DNA of 62,008 nucleotides from Pseudomonadota bacterium (GTDB lineage Bacteria; Pseudomonadota; Alphaproteobacteria; Rhodospirillales; Magnetospirillaceae). The notes beneath the pieces are model-generated. The model worked only from the letters and a program-made list of their open reading frames with translations. It did not search any database and was not told the DNA's origin. The position numbers and the translations under genes are program-made. The stretch spans positions 1 through 62,008 of the forward strand of contig JAEXAH010000132.1 in the NCBI GenBank assembly GCA_023458315.1. The letters are read 5' to 3'. The first letter of the stretch is position 1. Every line of letters starts with the position of its first letter. Below are positions 1-10,061 of this stretch, one piece after another.

Positions 1-682
1 CCGCCAGGATGGGCAGCGCCCGTTCGGCCGGACCGACCGCCGACAGCAGCGCCGACAGCACCGGCGCGGCGTCGCCGCCCAGGGCGGCCACACCGGCGGC
101 GTCCTTGTGGTCCAGGCTGCCGCGCAGGGAATCCTCGGCCGACAGCTTCAATTCGTCCAGCAGGGTCGGCACCAGGGTCGGCAGCGACAAATCGACGGAC
201 ACGCCGGACACGCCCAATTCGGCCAGGGCCTCGCCCGCCAGCACCGCCACTTCGGCGTCGGCGGCGGCGGAATCGTGGCCGATCAGCTCGATCCCCGCCT
301 GTCCGAACTGACGTTCGGGGCGCAATTGCGACCCCTTCACCCGCAGCACCTGACCGGCATAGGACAGGCGCAGCGGCCGCTGCGCCCCGGCCAGCCGGGT
401 GGTGGCGATGCGGGCCACCTGCGGCGTCATGTCGGCGCGCACGCCCATCATCTTCTGGCTGTGCGGGTCCATGACGCGGAAGCACTGCGACGCGGTGGCG
501 GCGCCCGCCCCGGCCAGCAGGGTTTCCTCGAACTCGATCAGCGGCGGCTTGACCCGTTCATAGCCCTGGGCGGCGAAATGCGCCATCAGACGCGAAACCA
601 CGCTGGCTTCGTGTTCGGCATCAAGGGGAAGAATGTCGCGCAGGCCCGCGGGAAGCAGCGCCCGGTTGGCGAAATCGTTCAT
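1..682 (-). CDS. hisZ: ATP phosphoribosyltransferase regulatory subunit HisZ (partial)
   Basis: Reading the minus strand from the ATG at 682 gives 227 open codons that run off the window edge, so the C-terminal part is missing. The start (MNDFANRALLPAGLRDIL) and later segments such as MMGVRADMTPQVARIA match the class II histidyl-tRNA-synthetase-like fold of HisZ. HisZ lacks synthetase activity and pairs with short-form HisG to catalyse and regulate the first step of histidine synthesis. A true HisRS is the alternative; the N-terminal phrase LLPAGLRDILPLDAEHE favours HisZ. The gene is separated by about 120 bases from the chemoreceptor gene upstream. Confidence 0.88.
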   Translation of the reverse strand, partial: MNDFANRALLPAGLRDILPLDAEHEASVVSRLMAHFAAQGYERVKPPLIEFEETLLAGAGAATASQCFRVMDPHSQKMMGVRADMTPQVARIATTRLAGAQRPLRLSYAGQVLRVKGSQLRPERQFGQAGIELIGHDSAAADAEVAVLAGEALAELGVSGVSVDLSLPTLVPTLLDELKLSAEDSLRGSLDHKDAAGVAALGGDAAPVLSALLSAVGPAERALPILA

Positions 683-803
683 GAGAAGACGTCTGAACCG
701 TAACTGAGTGACCCCGCCACAAGGGCAGGACGGCAACAGCCCGGTTTATCGCGTTTACCCGCCCCGGGCAAACGGAATGTTCGTCGGGCTGTCGCGCGAC
801 CCG

Positions 804-2174
804 CTAGAAACGGCCCCGCTCGCCCAGCGTCTCCAGGGCGCTCATCACGCCCTTGGACGCCTCGCCCGCCTGGGCGACGCATTCCACCGCCCCGGCCAGG
901 TCGCCCGCCTTGTACCGCTTGGCCGCCTCGATGCCGTACTGGTGCACCAGACGATGCGGTTCCTCCATGGCCTTGAAGGCGGGGTGGTTCAGGATGGTCG
1001 GATCGGTCAGGGTGCCGCACCACTTGCCCAGGCGGCACGAGGTGTGGTCGGCCAGTTCCGACGGGTTCAGGCTGGCGCGCCCCACCAGCATGTCGGCCAG
1101 ACGCTTGCGCCAGATCATGTGGTCGGACTTGGCGACGTGGATGGTGACGTCGGGGATGTCCAGCTTGACCATCTCTTGCAGCACGTTGGCGATGCCGCCG
1201 CACGAATCGTCCATGATGTCGGCGATGCGGGAAATGGCGGCGACGTTGCGGGTGGACATCTGGGCGATGACCGACACGCCCTCGGCCACCTCGGCCGAGG
1301 CGGCGGTCTGCTGGTGCAGGATGGCGGCGATGTCGCCCATCTTCTGGGTGACGTGCGCCACCTGATCGGCCACCCGGCGCATGGTGCCGCCGGTGGACAG
1401 CACCACGTCCTGGCCCTTTTCCACGGCGCGGGCGCCTTCCTCCATGCTTTGGACGATGGCGGACATTTCCTGGCGCAGTCCGTCGATGCGGCCGCGAATG
1501 TCCACGGTGGCCCGGGCGGTCTGGTTGGCCAGCCCCTTGACCTCGTGCGCGACGACCGCGAAGCCCTTGCCCGCCTCGCCCGCGCGGGCCGCCTCGATGG
1601 TGGCGTTCAGGGCCAGCAGGTTGGTCTGCTTGGCGATGGCCTCGATCTGGTTGACGATGCCGCCGATCTGGGCCGACGCCTGGGCCAGCGCCTCGACCTT
1701 GGCCATGGCATCCTGGACGGCGGCGGCGATGGTGGACATGGACGTCACCGCCTGGTCGGCGGCGTTCTGTCCGGCGACCGCCGCCTCGTGCGCCGAGCGG
1801 GCCTCGGACGCGGCACCGTTGGAACTGGTGGAAATCTCGTTGACGCTGTGCACCAGTTGCTCGGACGCGGCGGCAATGGTCTGGCTGCGGCGATCCACCT
1901 CGCCGATGTCGCGCATCATGGCCGCCGTCTCGGTGACGGCCTCGTTGATGTTGACCGACATGGCGACGTTCTGCTTCAGCAGGCCCAGGGCCTGGGTCTC
2001 CAACCGGTTGGCCATGTCCTTGAGCTTGCGGCTCAGGCGACACTGACCCTCGGGCACCGAGTGGTAACGCCCGTCCAGGATCATGTCGATCATCTGTTCC
2101 AGATAGCCCAGACGGTCCGCCAGGATCTCGTCCTCGGCGCAGCTTTGGTTCGCCACCGCGTTGGCCATGGCCAT
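804..2174 (-). CDS. Soluble methyl-accepting chemotaxis protein with C-terminal CZB zinc-binding domain
   Basis: The 456-residue product has no membrane segment. The central region (about residues 90-340) is an MCP signalling domain with the conserved hairpin tip, seen as EAARAGEAGKGFAVVAHEV. The last 110 residues look like a chemoreceptor zinc-binding (CZB) domain, with spaced His and Cys and the phrase CRLGKWCG followed by HPAF and HRLVHQYG. It probably signals to CheA/CheW from the cytoplasm; the ligand, perhaps zinc or a redox cue, is unknown. The frame is open up to a GTG at 2210, but the ATG at 2174 has an AGGGGGG Shine-Dalgarno five bases upstream, so that start was chosen. Confidence 0.88.
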   Translation of the reverse strand: MAMANAVANQSCAEDEILADRLGYLEQMIDMILDGRYHSVPEGQCRLSRKLKDMANRLETQALGLLKQNVAMSVNINEAVTETAAMMRDIGEVDRRSQTIAAASEQLVHSVNEISTSSNGAASEARSAHEAAVAGQNAADQAVTSMSTIAAAVQDAMAKVEALAQASAQIGGIVNQIEAIAKQTNLLALNATIEAARAGEAGKGFAVVAHEVKGLANQTARATVDIRGRIDGLRQEMSAIVQSMEEGARAVEKGQDVVLSTGGTMRRVADQVAHVTQKMGDIAAILHQQTAASAEVAEGVSVIAQMSTRNVAAISRIADIMDDSCGGIANVLQEMVKLDIPDVTIHVAKSDHMIWRKRLADMLVGRASLNPSELADHTSCRLGKWCGTLTDPTILNHPAFKAMEEPHRLVHQYGIEAAKRYKAGDLAGAVECVAQAGEASKGVMSALETLGERGRF

Positions 2175-2292
2175 CAAATCCCCCCTGCCCTTGATACCCG
2201 TCCTATCCACCGTTCTTACGGTGGAAACCTTAGCTCAAAGGTATTAGCATTTGATGTAGCTCAAAAACAACTCGGCGCTGACATTCCTTGTC

Positions 2293-2322
2293 ACAAAAAA
2301 AGGGGGCCTCGCGGCCCCCTTG
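2293..2322 (-). terminator. Rho-independent terminator after serA
   Basis: On the minus strand a GGGGGCCGCGAGGCCCCC hairpin is followed by a run of seven T. It lies 25 bases beyond the serA stop codon. Confidence 0.85.
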
Positions 2323-2347
2323 CAGGATTCTGTCAATCCTTGCAGCC

Positions 2348-3925
2348 CTAGAACGAAAGCGCCTTGGCCTGCACCACCTGTGGCAGCGCCCGAACTTCCT
2401 CGATGATGGTTTCGGTCAGCGGCTGATCCACCTGGGTCAGCAGGATGGCGTCGCCGCCCGGCTCGGCGCGGCCCAGATGAAAGGTGGCGATGTTGACGCC
2501 GTGCTGGCCCAGCAGCGAGCCGAGGGCGCCGATGAAGCCCGGCTTGTCCTGGTTGGTGACGTACAGCACGTGCGGCCCCAGTTCGGCCTCGATCGGAATG
2601 CCCTTGATCTCGACCACGCGCGGCTTGTCGCCGCCGAACAGGGTGCCCGCCACCGACCGCGAGCGGACCTCGGTGGTGACGGTGACGCGGATCAGGGTGT
2701 GGTAATCGCCCTCGCGCGCCGTCTTGGTTTCCGAGACGTCGACGTTGCGTTCCTTGGCGATCACCGGGGCGTTGACCATGTTGACCGATTCCACCATGGG
2801 CTTCAGCAGCCCTTCCAGGATGATGGCGGTCAGCGGCTTGGTGTTCAGCCCGGAGACGGCGCCTTCATACTCGATGGAAACGCTTTTCAGCGCATGCTCG
2901 GTCAATTGCCCGGCGAAGCTGCCCAATTGTCCGGCCAACTGCATATAGGGGCGCAGCTTGGGCGCGTCCTCGGCCGACACCGACGGCATGTTCAGCGCGT
3001 TGACCACGGCGCCGGTCAGCAGATAATCGGCCATCTGCTCGGCCACCTGCAACGCGACGTTTTCCTGGGCTTCCGAGGTCGAGGCGCCCAGATGCGGGGT
3101 GCACACCACCTTGTCATGGCCGAACAGGATGTTTTCCTTGGCCGGTTCGGTCTTGAACACGTCCAGGGCGGCGCCCGCCACCTGACCGGCGTCCAGCGCC
3201 GCCTTCAGGTCTTCCTCGACGATCAGGCCGCCACGGGCGCAGTTGATGATGCGCACGCCCTTCTTCATCTTGGCGATGGCGGCGGCGTTGATGACGTTCT
3301 TGGTCGCCTCGGTCAGCGGCGTGTGCAGGGTGATGAAATCGGCCCGCGCGAACAGGGTGTCCAGATCGACCTTTTCGATGGTCAGATCCTTGGCGCGCTC
3401 GGCGGACAGGAAGGGATCATAGGCCGCCACCTTCATGCGCAGGCCCAGGGCGCGGTCGGCGACGATGGCGCCGATATTGCCGCAGCCGATGATGCCCAGC
3501 GTCTTGCCGGTCAGCTCGACGCCCATGAACTTGGACTTTTCCCACTTGCCCGCATGGGTCGAGGCATTGGCCTGGGGAATGTCGCGGGCCAGGGCGAACA
3601 TCATGGCGATGGCGTGTTCGGCGGTGGTGACGGAATTGCCGAACGGGGTGTTCATGACGACGACGCCGCGCGCGGTGGCGGCGGGGACGTCCACGTTGTC
3701 GACGCCGATACCGGCGCGGCCGACCACCTTGAGATTGGTGGCGGCGGCCAGGATGTCGGCCGTGACCTTGGTGTTGGAACGGATGGCCAGGCCATCGTAC
3801 TGGCCGATGATGGCCTTCAGCTCGTCGGGGGCGAGGCCGGTCTTGACGTCGGTTTCGATGCCGCGATCCTTGAAGATCTGGACGGCGGCGGGGCTCAGTT
3901 TATCGCTGATCAGAACCTTGGGCAT
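2348..3925 (-). CDS. serA: D-3-phosphoglycerate dehydrogenase
   Basis: The 525-residue enzyme oxidises 3-phosphoglycerate with NAD+, the first step of serine synthesis. The NAD-binding motif GIIGCGNIG is at about 144-152. The catalytic trio of this dehydrogenase family is visible as R231 (CARGGLIVEE), E260 (VFKTEP) and H278 (CTPHLG). The length and the C-terminal ACT-type region (last 75 residues, from ELGPHVLYVTNQDKPG) fit the long bacterial form with an intervening domain. It follows serC by 75 bases, in which a GC-rich hairpin (about 3953-3979) sits, and the two are probably one operon. Whether serine inhibits it through the ACT domain cannot be read from sequence. Confidence 0.96.
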   Translation of the reverse strand: MPKVLISDKLSPAAVQIFKDRGIETDVKTGLAPDELKAIIGQYDGLAIRSNTKVTADILAAATNLKVVGRAGIGVDNVDVPAATARGVVVMNTPFGNSVTTAEHAIAMMFALARDIPQANASTHAGKWEKSKFMGVELTGKTLGIIGCGNIGAIVADRALGLRMKVAAYDPFLSAERAKDLTIEKVDLDTLFARADFITLHTPLTEATKNVINAAAIAKMKKGVRIINCARGGLIVEEDLKAALDAGQVAGAALDVFKTEPAKENILFGHDKVVCTPHLGASTSEAQENVALQVAEQMADYLLTGAVVNALNMPSVSAEDAPKLRPYMQLAGQLGSFAGQLTEHALKSVSIEYEGAVSGLNTKPLTAIILEGLLKPMVESVNMVNAPVIAKERNVDVSETKTAREGDYHTLIRVTVTTEVRSRSVAGTLFGGDKPRVVEIKGIPIEAELGPHVLYVTNQDKPGFIGALGSLLGQHGVNIATFHLGRAEPGGDAILLTQVDQPLTETIIEEVRALPQVVQAKALSF

Positions 3926-4000
3926 GACTTCTCCTTCCCCCGTGGGAACGCGGGCGCCGACCGCGAAGGCCGGCGCCCTGTCCCGGATGGTATGTGTGTC

Positions 4001-5179
<1,179 letters not shown>

Positions 5180-5189
5180 AAGGAAACCC

Positions 5190-5225
5190 TCCCTCGCAGA
5201 AGGGACGCGGCCCGTTGGGGGGCCG
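5190..5225 (-). promoter_or_regulatory. Candidate serC leader RNA (two tandem hairpins)
   Basis: Directly upstream of the serC start the minus strand has two hairpins. The first has arms CGGCCC/GGGCCG (plus-strand 5208-5213 and 5220-5225). The second has arms TCCCT/AGGGA (5190-5194 and 5201-5205), and its 3' arm belongs to the purine-rich ribosome-binding stretch. This matches the general form of the serC RNA motif described for alphaproteobacterial serC-serA operons. The assignment rests on structure and position only, without a covariance-model check. Confidence 0.5.
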
Positions 5226-5342
5226 TGGCCCGGGCGCGAGTGTAGCAGGCCCCAGGGGGCGCGCAAGCGCGGTCTTTGAGAGCGGTTCCAAGGTCGAAAG
5301 CCCCCTCCCCGACCGCCATCGCCGGTGGTAAGCTGCGGCGTC

Positions 5343-6101
5343 ATGAGCCAGACCGAATTCTCCGCCCTGTCCGCCCTGCGCACCCCCGCCAAGGGGCCGC
5401 CGCCGCCACCGTTGGAACAGGCGGCGTTCGACGCCGCCCGCGCGGCCGTCGATGCCGCGCTGCCGCACGGCGCCGGGGCGTTGCTGGACGCGGCGGTCAC
5501 GGCGTGGCGGCGCGCCGACCGCCTGTGGGACACCATCCGCGCCACCCCGGCCTTCGCCCTGGGCACCCGCCCCGCCGCCTGCCGCAAGGGCTGCGGCTGG
5601 TGCTGCCACCAGCGGGTGGGCGCGGCGGCGATCGAGGTTTTGGCCATGGCCCGCGCCCTGCGTGACCGGCCCGAGGCCCGCGCCGCCCTGGCGGCATGGC
5701 GGCCGGGCCAGCCCTGCGCCTTCCTGAAGGACGGCGCCTGTTCGGTCTATGACGTGCGGCCGCTGAAATGCCGGTCGCTGTGGCATGTGGACGAACGCCA
5801 TTGCATGGGCAAATACGCGGGTCTGCCCGCCTTCGGCCCGGCGCCGTCGCCCGAATTCCAGCTTGAACCCAAGATGATCTACGAAGGCGCGCTGAAGGGG
5901 CTGGCGCTGCCGCTGATCCGCGCCGGGCGCGATTGCCCGGGACTGGAACTGATGCCCGCCCTGCGCGCGGTGATCGACAATCCCCAGGCGGCCGAAGACT
6001 GGGCGGCGGGCCAGACGGTGTTCCCGCCGGAAACCCGGCTGGACTGGTTCCCCGCCCCGGTCAGGGCGAAGGGGAAGACGAAGACGTCGAAATTCAGCTG
6101 A
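5343..6101 (+). CDS. YkgJ-family cysteine cluster protein
   Basis: The 252-residue protein carries the CxxxCxxCC signature (C80, C84, C87, C88 in CRKGCGWCC). More cysteines follow in PCAFLKDGACSVYDVRPLKC and DERHC. This is the YkgJ (UPF0153) pattern thought to bind zinc or an iron-sulfur cluster; the family's function is not known. The start at the ATG of MSQTEF was preferred over a GTG 18 bases upstream. It is transcribed divergently from serC. Its 3' end overlaps by eight bases the 3' end of the convergent glycosyltransferase gene. Confidence 0.8.
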   Translation: MSQTEFSALSALRTPAKGPPPPPLEQAAFDAARAAVDAALPHGAGALLDAAVTAWRRADRLWDTIRATPAFALGTRPAACRKGCGWCCHQRVGAAAIEVLAMARALRDRPEARAALAAWRPGQPCAFLKDGACSVYDVRPLKCRSLWHVDERHCMGKYAGLPAFGPAPSPEFQLEPKMIYEGALKGLALPLIRAGRDCPGLELMPALRAVIDNPQAAEDWAAGQTVFPPETRLDWFPAPVRAKGKTKTSKFS

Positions 6102-6828
6102 CGTCTGACAGGTCGTTGGGACTGATCGCCAGCGGCGGCAGACAGGCCAGGGCGCGCATTTTCCCCCGCCCCAGACCCCAATTGATCATGCCGTCCAGGG
6201 CCGCCACCCGCACGTCGCGCCGCCGGGTGTGCTGACGCACCCTGTGGGCCGAGGACAGCGGGAAACAGTTTTCCAGCAACAGCCGGGCGCCGCGCGGCGT
6301 CACCCCATAGGCGATGGTGCCCCACACCGTCAGCGCCCGGTGCAGGGCGGGATGGGGACGGCGGGCGGCGCTGCCGCAAAAGGCGTCGCACCGCTCGGCG
6401 GCGGCGCCCGCCCCGATGAAGCTGGTTTCGGTCGCCAGCCCGTCGGGCATCAGCAGCGCCAGCGGCGCGTCCATGTTGTAGCCCAGGAACAACAGGTCGG
6501 CCCCGGCCAGGGCGCGCCCGACCAGCAGCATCTGGCGCGCGATGTCGCCGCGCAGACAGCAATCGTCCTCAAGGATCAGGCGCGGCCGGTCCTCGGCGAT
6601 GCAGTCCAGCCATTGCCCGCGATGGGACAAGGCGTTGCCCAGGGCGCCGTCGGTGAATTGATCGTGTTCGGCATCCAGTATTCCTTCGGCCACCAGGGCG
6701 GCGCGGTCCACCGTCTGACCGTCCACCGCCGCCACCACCTGCATGTCCAGGTCGTGGCGGGCGTTCCAGCCCAGGAACCGCTTCAGCCGCTCGGGGCGGC
6801 GGGCCAGATTGAGGACATAGGCCCTCAT
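6094..6828 (-). CDS. Family 25 glycosyltransferase (LPS-type)
   Basis: The 244-residue product begins MRAYVLNLARRPERLKRF, the usual opening of GT25 / LPS glycosyltransferases, and has the expected acidic patch RLILEDDCCL and a downstream WGTIAYGVTPRGARLLL stretch. It probably transfers a sugar during lipopolysaccharide or capsule synthesis; the sugar is unknown. Its ATG overlaps the stop of the upstream phzF-like gene by four bases, so the two are translationally coupled even though no biochemical link is obvious. Confidence 0.75.
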   Translation of the reverse strand: MRAYVLNLARRPERLKRFLGWNARHDLDMQVVAAVDGQTVDRAALVAEGILDAEHDQFTDGALGNALSHRGQWLDCIAEDRPRLILEDDCCLRGDIARQMLLVGRALAGADLLFLGYNMDAPLALLMPDGLATETSFIGAGAAAERCDAFCGSAARRPHPALHRALTVWGTIAYGVTPRGARLLLENCFPLSSAHRVRQHTRRRDVRVAALDGMINWGLGRGKMRALACLPPLAISPNDLSDVS

Positions 6829-7613
6829 GCCAGCAATTGCCCCTGGACGAAGGGCCGCACCCGGCCGCCGATCAGCACCCGCGCGCCCTGATGCTCCAGC
6901 CACAGCGTGCCGCCGCGCCGCGACACCTGCCGCGCCATCAGCACCGTCTTGCCCAGGCGCTTGGCCCAGAACGGCGTCAGCACGCAATGGGCCGAGCCCG
7001 TCACCGGGTCCTCGATCACCCCCTTGCGCGGGGCGAAGAAACGCGAGACGAAATCCACCTCGCCGCCGCCCGGTGCCGTGACGATCAGCGCCCATTTGCG
7101 TAATTGCGCCACCCCGGCCATGTCGGGCACCAGCGTCGCCACCGCGTCGGCGCTGTCCAGCACGCACAGCAAATGGTCCGGGGTCGCCAGCACCTCGCGC
7201 ACCGGCTTGGCCAAAATCTGTTCGATACCTTCGGGAAACACGGTCGGGCGCGGCGGGTTGGCCGGGAAATCCAGCACCAGCCGCTCGCCGTCGCGGGTGA
7301 CGGTCAGCGGGCCGCTTTTCGAGGCGAACACCACGCGCTCGCCCGGTTCCACATGGTTCAGCACCACCCAGGCCGCGGCCAGGGTGGCGTGGCCGCACAG
7401 ATCGACCTCGACCTTGGGGGTGAACCAGCGGATGCGCCAGCCGTCAGCCTCCTTGACCAGAAAGGCGGTTTCCGACAGGGCGTTCTGGGCCGCCACCGCC
7501 TGCATCCAGGCATCCTCGGCCCAGCGGGGCAGCACCACCACCGCCGCCGGATTGCCGGTGAACGGCGCGTCGTCGGCAAAGGAATCCACATGCCAGAACG
7601 GAAACCCGCTCAT
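6825..7613 (-). CDS. PhzF-family isomerase-like protein
   Basis: The 262 residues match the PhzF/YddE fold, made of two similar halves. The segment VDSFADDAPFTGNPAAVV opens the protein, the catalytic glutamate is probably E48 in ALSETAFL, and DLCGHATLA (about 71-79) and DPVTGSAHCVL are the other family hallmarks. PhzF itself isomerises dihydro-hydroxyanthranilate, but most homologues have unknown substrates and no phenazine genes are visible here. It overlaps thiD upstream and the GT25 gene downstream by four bases each. Confidence 0.85.
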   Translation of the reverse strand: MSGFPFWHVDSFADDAPFTGNPAAVVVLPRWAEDAWMQAVAAQNALSETAFLVKEADGWRIRWFTPKVEVDLCGHATLAAAWVVLNHVEPGERVVFASKSGPLTVTRDGERLVLDFPANPPRPTVFPEGIEQILAKPVREVLATPDHLLCVLDSADAVATLVPDMAGVAQLRKWALIVTAPGGGEVDFVSRFFAPRKGVIEDPVTGSAHCVLTPFWAKRLGKTVLMARQVSRRGGTLWLEHQGARVLIGGRVRPFVQGQLLA

Positions 7614-8413
7614 GCCCGGAACTCCGACACGGTGTGCAGATGGTTGAGCGGCCCATGACCGTGGCCCAGGCCGGGCGCCGTCTCGATGGCCTTGCGCACA
7701 TAGGCGCGGCCGCGCGCCACCGCGTCGTGCAGGTCCAGCCCCTGGGCCAGACCGCAGGCGATGCTGGACGCCAGGGTGCAGCCGGTGCCATGGGTCGAAC
7801 TGGTGTGGATGCGCGTCCCGGCAAAGGCGGTCAGCTTGCCCGGCTCGGCCAGCACATCCACCAATTCGTCGCCCGCCATGTGCCCGCCCTTCAGCAGCAC
7901 CGCCCGCGGCCCCAGGGCCAGCAGGTCGCGCGCCGCCTGTTCCATGGCGGGCAGATCGGGAATGGCACGGCCCAGCAGCACCTCGGCCTCGGGGATGTTG
8001 GGGGTGATGACGGCGGCACGGCGCACCAGCCGTTCGATCAGCGCCTGCGCCGCGTCATCGGCCAGCAGCGGCGCGCCGCCCTTGGCCACCATCACCGGGT
8101 CCACCACCAGCGGCACGTCCGGGGCGAAGCGGGCGATGGCATCGGCCACGCAATCGATGATGGCGACCGTCGCCAGCATGCCGGTCTTCAGGCAATCGGC
8201 GCCGATATCGGTCAGCACCAGTTCCATCTGCTGGGTGATGAACTCGGTCGGCACCGCGTGCACGCCGAACACGCCCCGGGTGTTCTGGGCGGTCAGGGCG
8301 GTGATGGCGGTGGCGGCATAGCCGTTCAGCGCCGAAACCGCCTTGATGTCCGCCTGAATCCCGGCGCCGCCGCCGGAATCCGACCCGGCGATGATGAGAA
8401 CGCGACCTTTCAT
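7610..8413 (-). CDS. thiD: Hydroxymethylpyrimidine/phosphomethylpyrimidine kinase
   Basis: The 267-residue enzyme phosphorylates HMP and then HMP-phosphate to give the pyrimidine half of thiamine. It starts MKGRVLIIAGSDSGGGAG, with the ribokinase-type substrate site, and ends with the HGTGCTLASS anion-hole motif. The start at 8413 has GGAGG a few bases upstream, and the frame further upstream runs into an intergenic repeat. It heads a three-gene overlapping cluster with phzF-like and GT25 genes. Another thiamine gene, thiE, lies far away near 31 kb. Confidence 0.93.
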   Translation of the reverse strand: MKGRVLIIAGSDSGGGAGIQADIKAVSALNGYAATAITALTAQNTRGVFGVHAVPTEFITQQMELVLTDIGADCLKTGMLATVAIIDCVADAIARFAPDVPLVVDPVMVAKGGAPLLADDAAQALIERLVRRAAVITPNIPEAEVLLGRAIPDLPAMEQAARDLLALGPRAVLLKGGHMAGDELVDVLAEPGKLTAFAGTRIHTSSTHGTGCTLASSIACGLAQGLDLHDAVARGRAYVRKAIETAPGLGHGHGPLNHLHTVSEFRA

Positions 8414-8453
8414 GCCCAAGCCTCCAAGCACGGGGATATGGACATGATAGATA

Positions 8454-8525
8454 AACCACAGAGACACAGAGACACAGAGGGTTTCGCACAGAACGCCCTC
8501 TCTGTGCCTCTGTGTCTCTGTGGTT
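8454..8525. repeat. Dispersed CACAGAG-type inverted repeat, copy 1
   Basis: The arms read AACCACAGAGACACAGAG and its near-perfect complement, about 28 bases each, separated by a short loop. The element fills the gap between glmM and thiD. A second element with the same arms lies at 27321-27415. Confidence 0.85.
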
Positions 8526-8539
8526 ATCCTTTTATCTTT

Positions 8540-9892
8540 TTACGCCGCCACGTCCTTGATGGTGGCGACGATGTCGTCCACCACGGATTCCACCAGCTTC
8601 TTGTCCTCGCCCTCGGCCATGACGCGGATCAGCGGCTCGGTGCCCGACTTGCGGATCAGCACGCGGCCCGAGCCCTTCAGGCGGTTCTCGCCCTCGGCGA
8701 TGGCGGCCTTGACCTTGGATTGGGCCAGGGCGTCCTCGGGCTTGCCCGCCACGCGCACATTCTTCAGCACCTGCGGGAAGGGGTCGAACAGGTGCAGCAC
8801 CTCGGACGCCGCCTTACCCGATTCGACGATGGCCGCCAGCACCTGCAACGCCGCCACCAGACCGTCGCCGGTGGTGGAATGGTCCGACAGGATGATGTGG
8901 CCCGATTGTTCGCCGCCGACGTTGAAGCCGTCCTTGCGCATGCGCTCCAGCACATAGCGGTCGCCGACGCCGGTGCGGTGCAGGTCGATGCCCTGCCCGG
9001 CCAGGAACTTTTCCAGGCCCATGTTGGACATGACGGTCGCCACCACCGCGTTGCCCTTCAGCAGACCCGACCGCTTCCAACTGGCGCCGATCAGGCCCAT
9101 GACCTGGTCGCCGTCGATGATGACGCCGTGTTCGTCGCACAGCACCACCCGGTCGGCGTCGCCGTCCAGCGCGATGCCCAGATGGGCGCCGTGCGTCACC
9201 ACCTGGGTGCGCAGCGCCTCGGTGTGCAGCGAGCCGCAATCCTTGTTGATGTTGAAGCCGTCGGGGTTGACCGCCACCGGCACCACCTCGGCGCCCAATT
9301 CCCACAACACGGTGGGGGCGACCTTGTAGGCGGCGCCGTTGGCGCAATCCACCACGATCTTCAGACCGTCCAGGCGCAGGCCGCGCGGAAAGCTGCTTTT
9401 GGCGTATTCGATATAGCGGCCGACCGCGTCGTCCAGGCGCTTGGCCTTGCCCAGATGGTCCGAGCCGACGCGATAGGATTCCAGACCGTTGAACATCTTG
9501 TGTTCGATCTCGATCTCGTCCTCGTCCGACAACTTGAAGCCGTCGGGGCCGAACAGCTTGATGCCGTTGTCCTGATAGGGATTGTGCGAGGCCGAGATCA
9601 TCACGCCCAGATCGGCGCGCAGCGAGCGCGTCAGCATGGCCACCGCCGGCGTGGGCAACGGCCCCAACAGCACCACGTCCATGCCCACGGCAATGAAGCC
9701 CGCCGTCAGCGCCGGTTCCAGCAGATAGCCCGACAGGCGGGTATCCTTGCCGATCACCACCACATGGCGATGGTTGCCACGGGTGAAATGGGTGCCCGCC
9801 GCCATGCCCAGCTTCAGCGCCATCTCGGCGGTCATGGGGTCCAGGTTGGCGGTGCCACGGATGCCGTCGGTGCCGAAAAGCGTGCGCGTCAT
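8540..9892 (-). CDS. glmM: Phosphoglucosamine mutase
   Basis: The 450-residue enzyme interconverts glucosamine-6-phosphate and glucosamine-1-phosphate on the way to UDP-GlcNAc. The phosphoserine is S102 in MISASHNPYQDNG. The metal-binding loop DGDADR and the C-terminal phosphate loop IRKSGTEPLIRVM are present. The start at 9892 (MTRTLFGTDGIRG) is the standard one; the frame upstream is open but unlike the family. glmM usually follows ftsH-folP. Here two plus-strand units, a DUF4239 gene and trpE(G), separate it from folP. Confidence 0.95.
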   Translation of the reverse strand: MTRTLFGTDGIRGTANLDPMTAEMALKLGMAAGTHFTRGNHRHVVVIGKDTRLSGYLLEPALTAGFIAVGMDVVLLGPLPTPAVAMLTRSLRADLGVMISASHNPYQDNGIKLFGPDGFKLSDEDEIEIEHKMFNGLESYRVGSDHLGKAKRLDDAVGRYIEYAKSSFPRGLRLDGLKIVVDCANGAAYKVAPTVLWELGAEVVPVAVNPDGFNINKDCGSLHTEALRTQVVTHGAHLGIALDGDADRVVLCDEHGVIIDGDQVMGLIGASWKRSGLLKGNAVVATVMSNMGLEKFLAGQGIDLHRTGVGDRYVLERMRKDGFNVGGEQSGHIILSDHSTTGDGLVAALQVLAAIVESGKAASEVLHLFDPFPQVLKNVRVAGKPEDALAQSKVKAAIAEGENRLKGSGRVLIRKSGTEPLIRVMAEGEDKKLVESVVDDIVATIKDVAA

Positions 9893-10061
9893 GCGGAGGG
9901 TCGTTCCTGAGGTAAGACGTTTCTGACAGGGGCATTGCATAGCGCGAGAGGCCCCGTCATGGGAAGGGGGTTGCCGGTAAAGCTTTGTTTCACTTTGCAA
10001 CACCCGACCCGCTGCTGCACCATGGGCCGATCCGGACTTTCGTCATAGGGACCGCCCCCGC

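Noticed and set aside
7634..9910. 758-codon open frame antisense to thiD and glmM
   Set aside because: It crosses the CACAGAG repeat and mirrors two well-supported genes.
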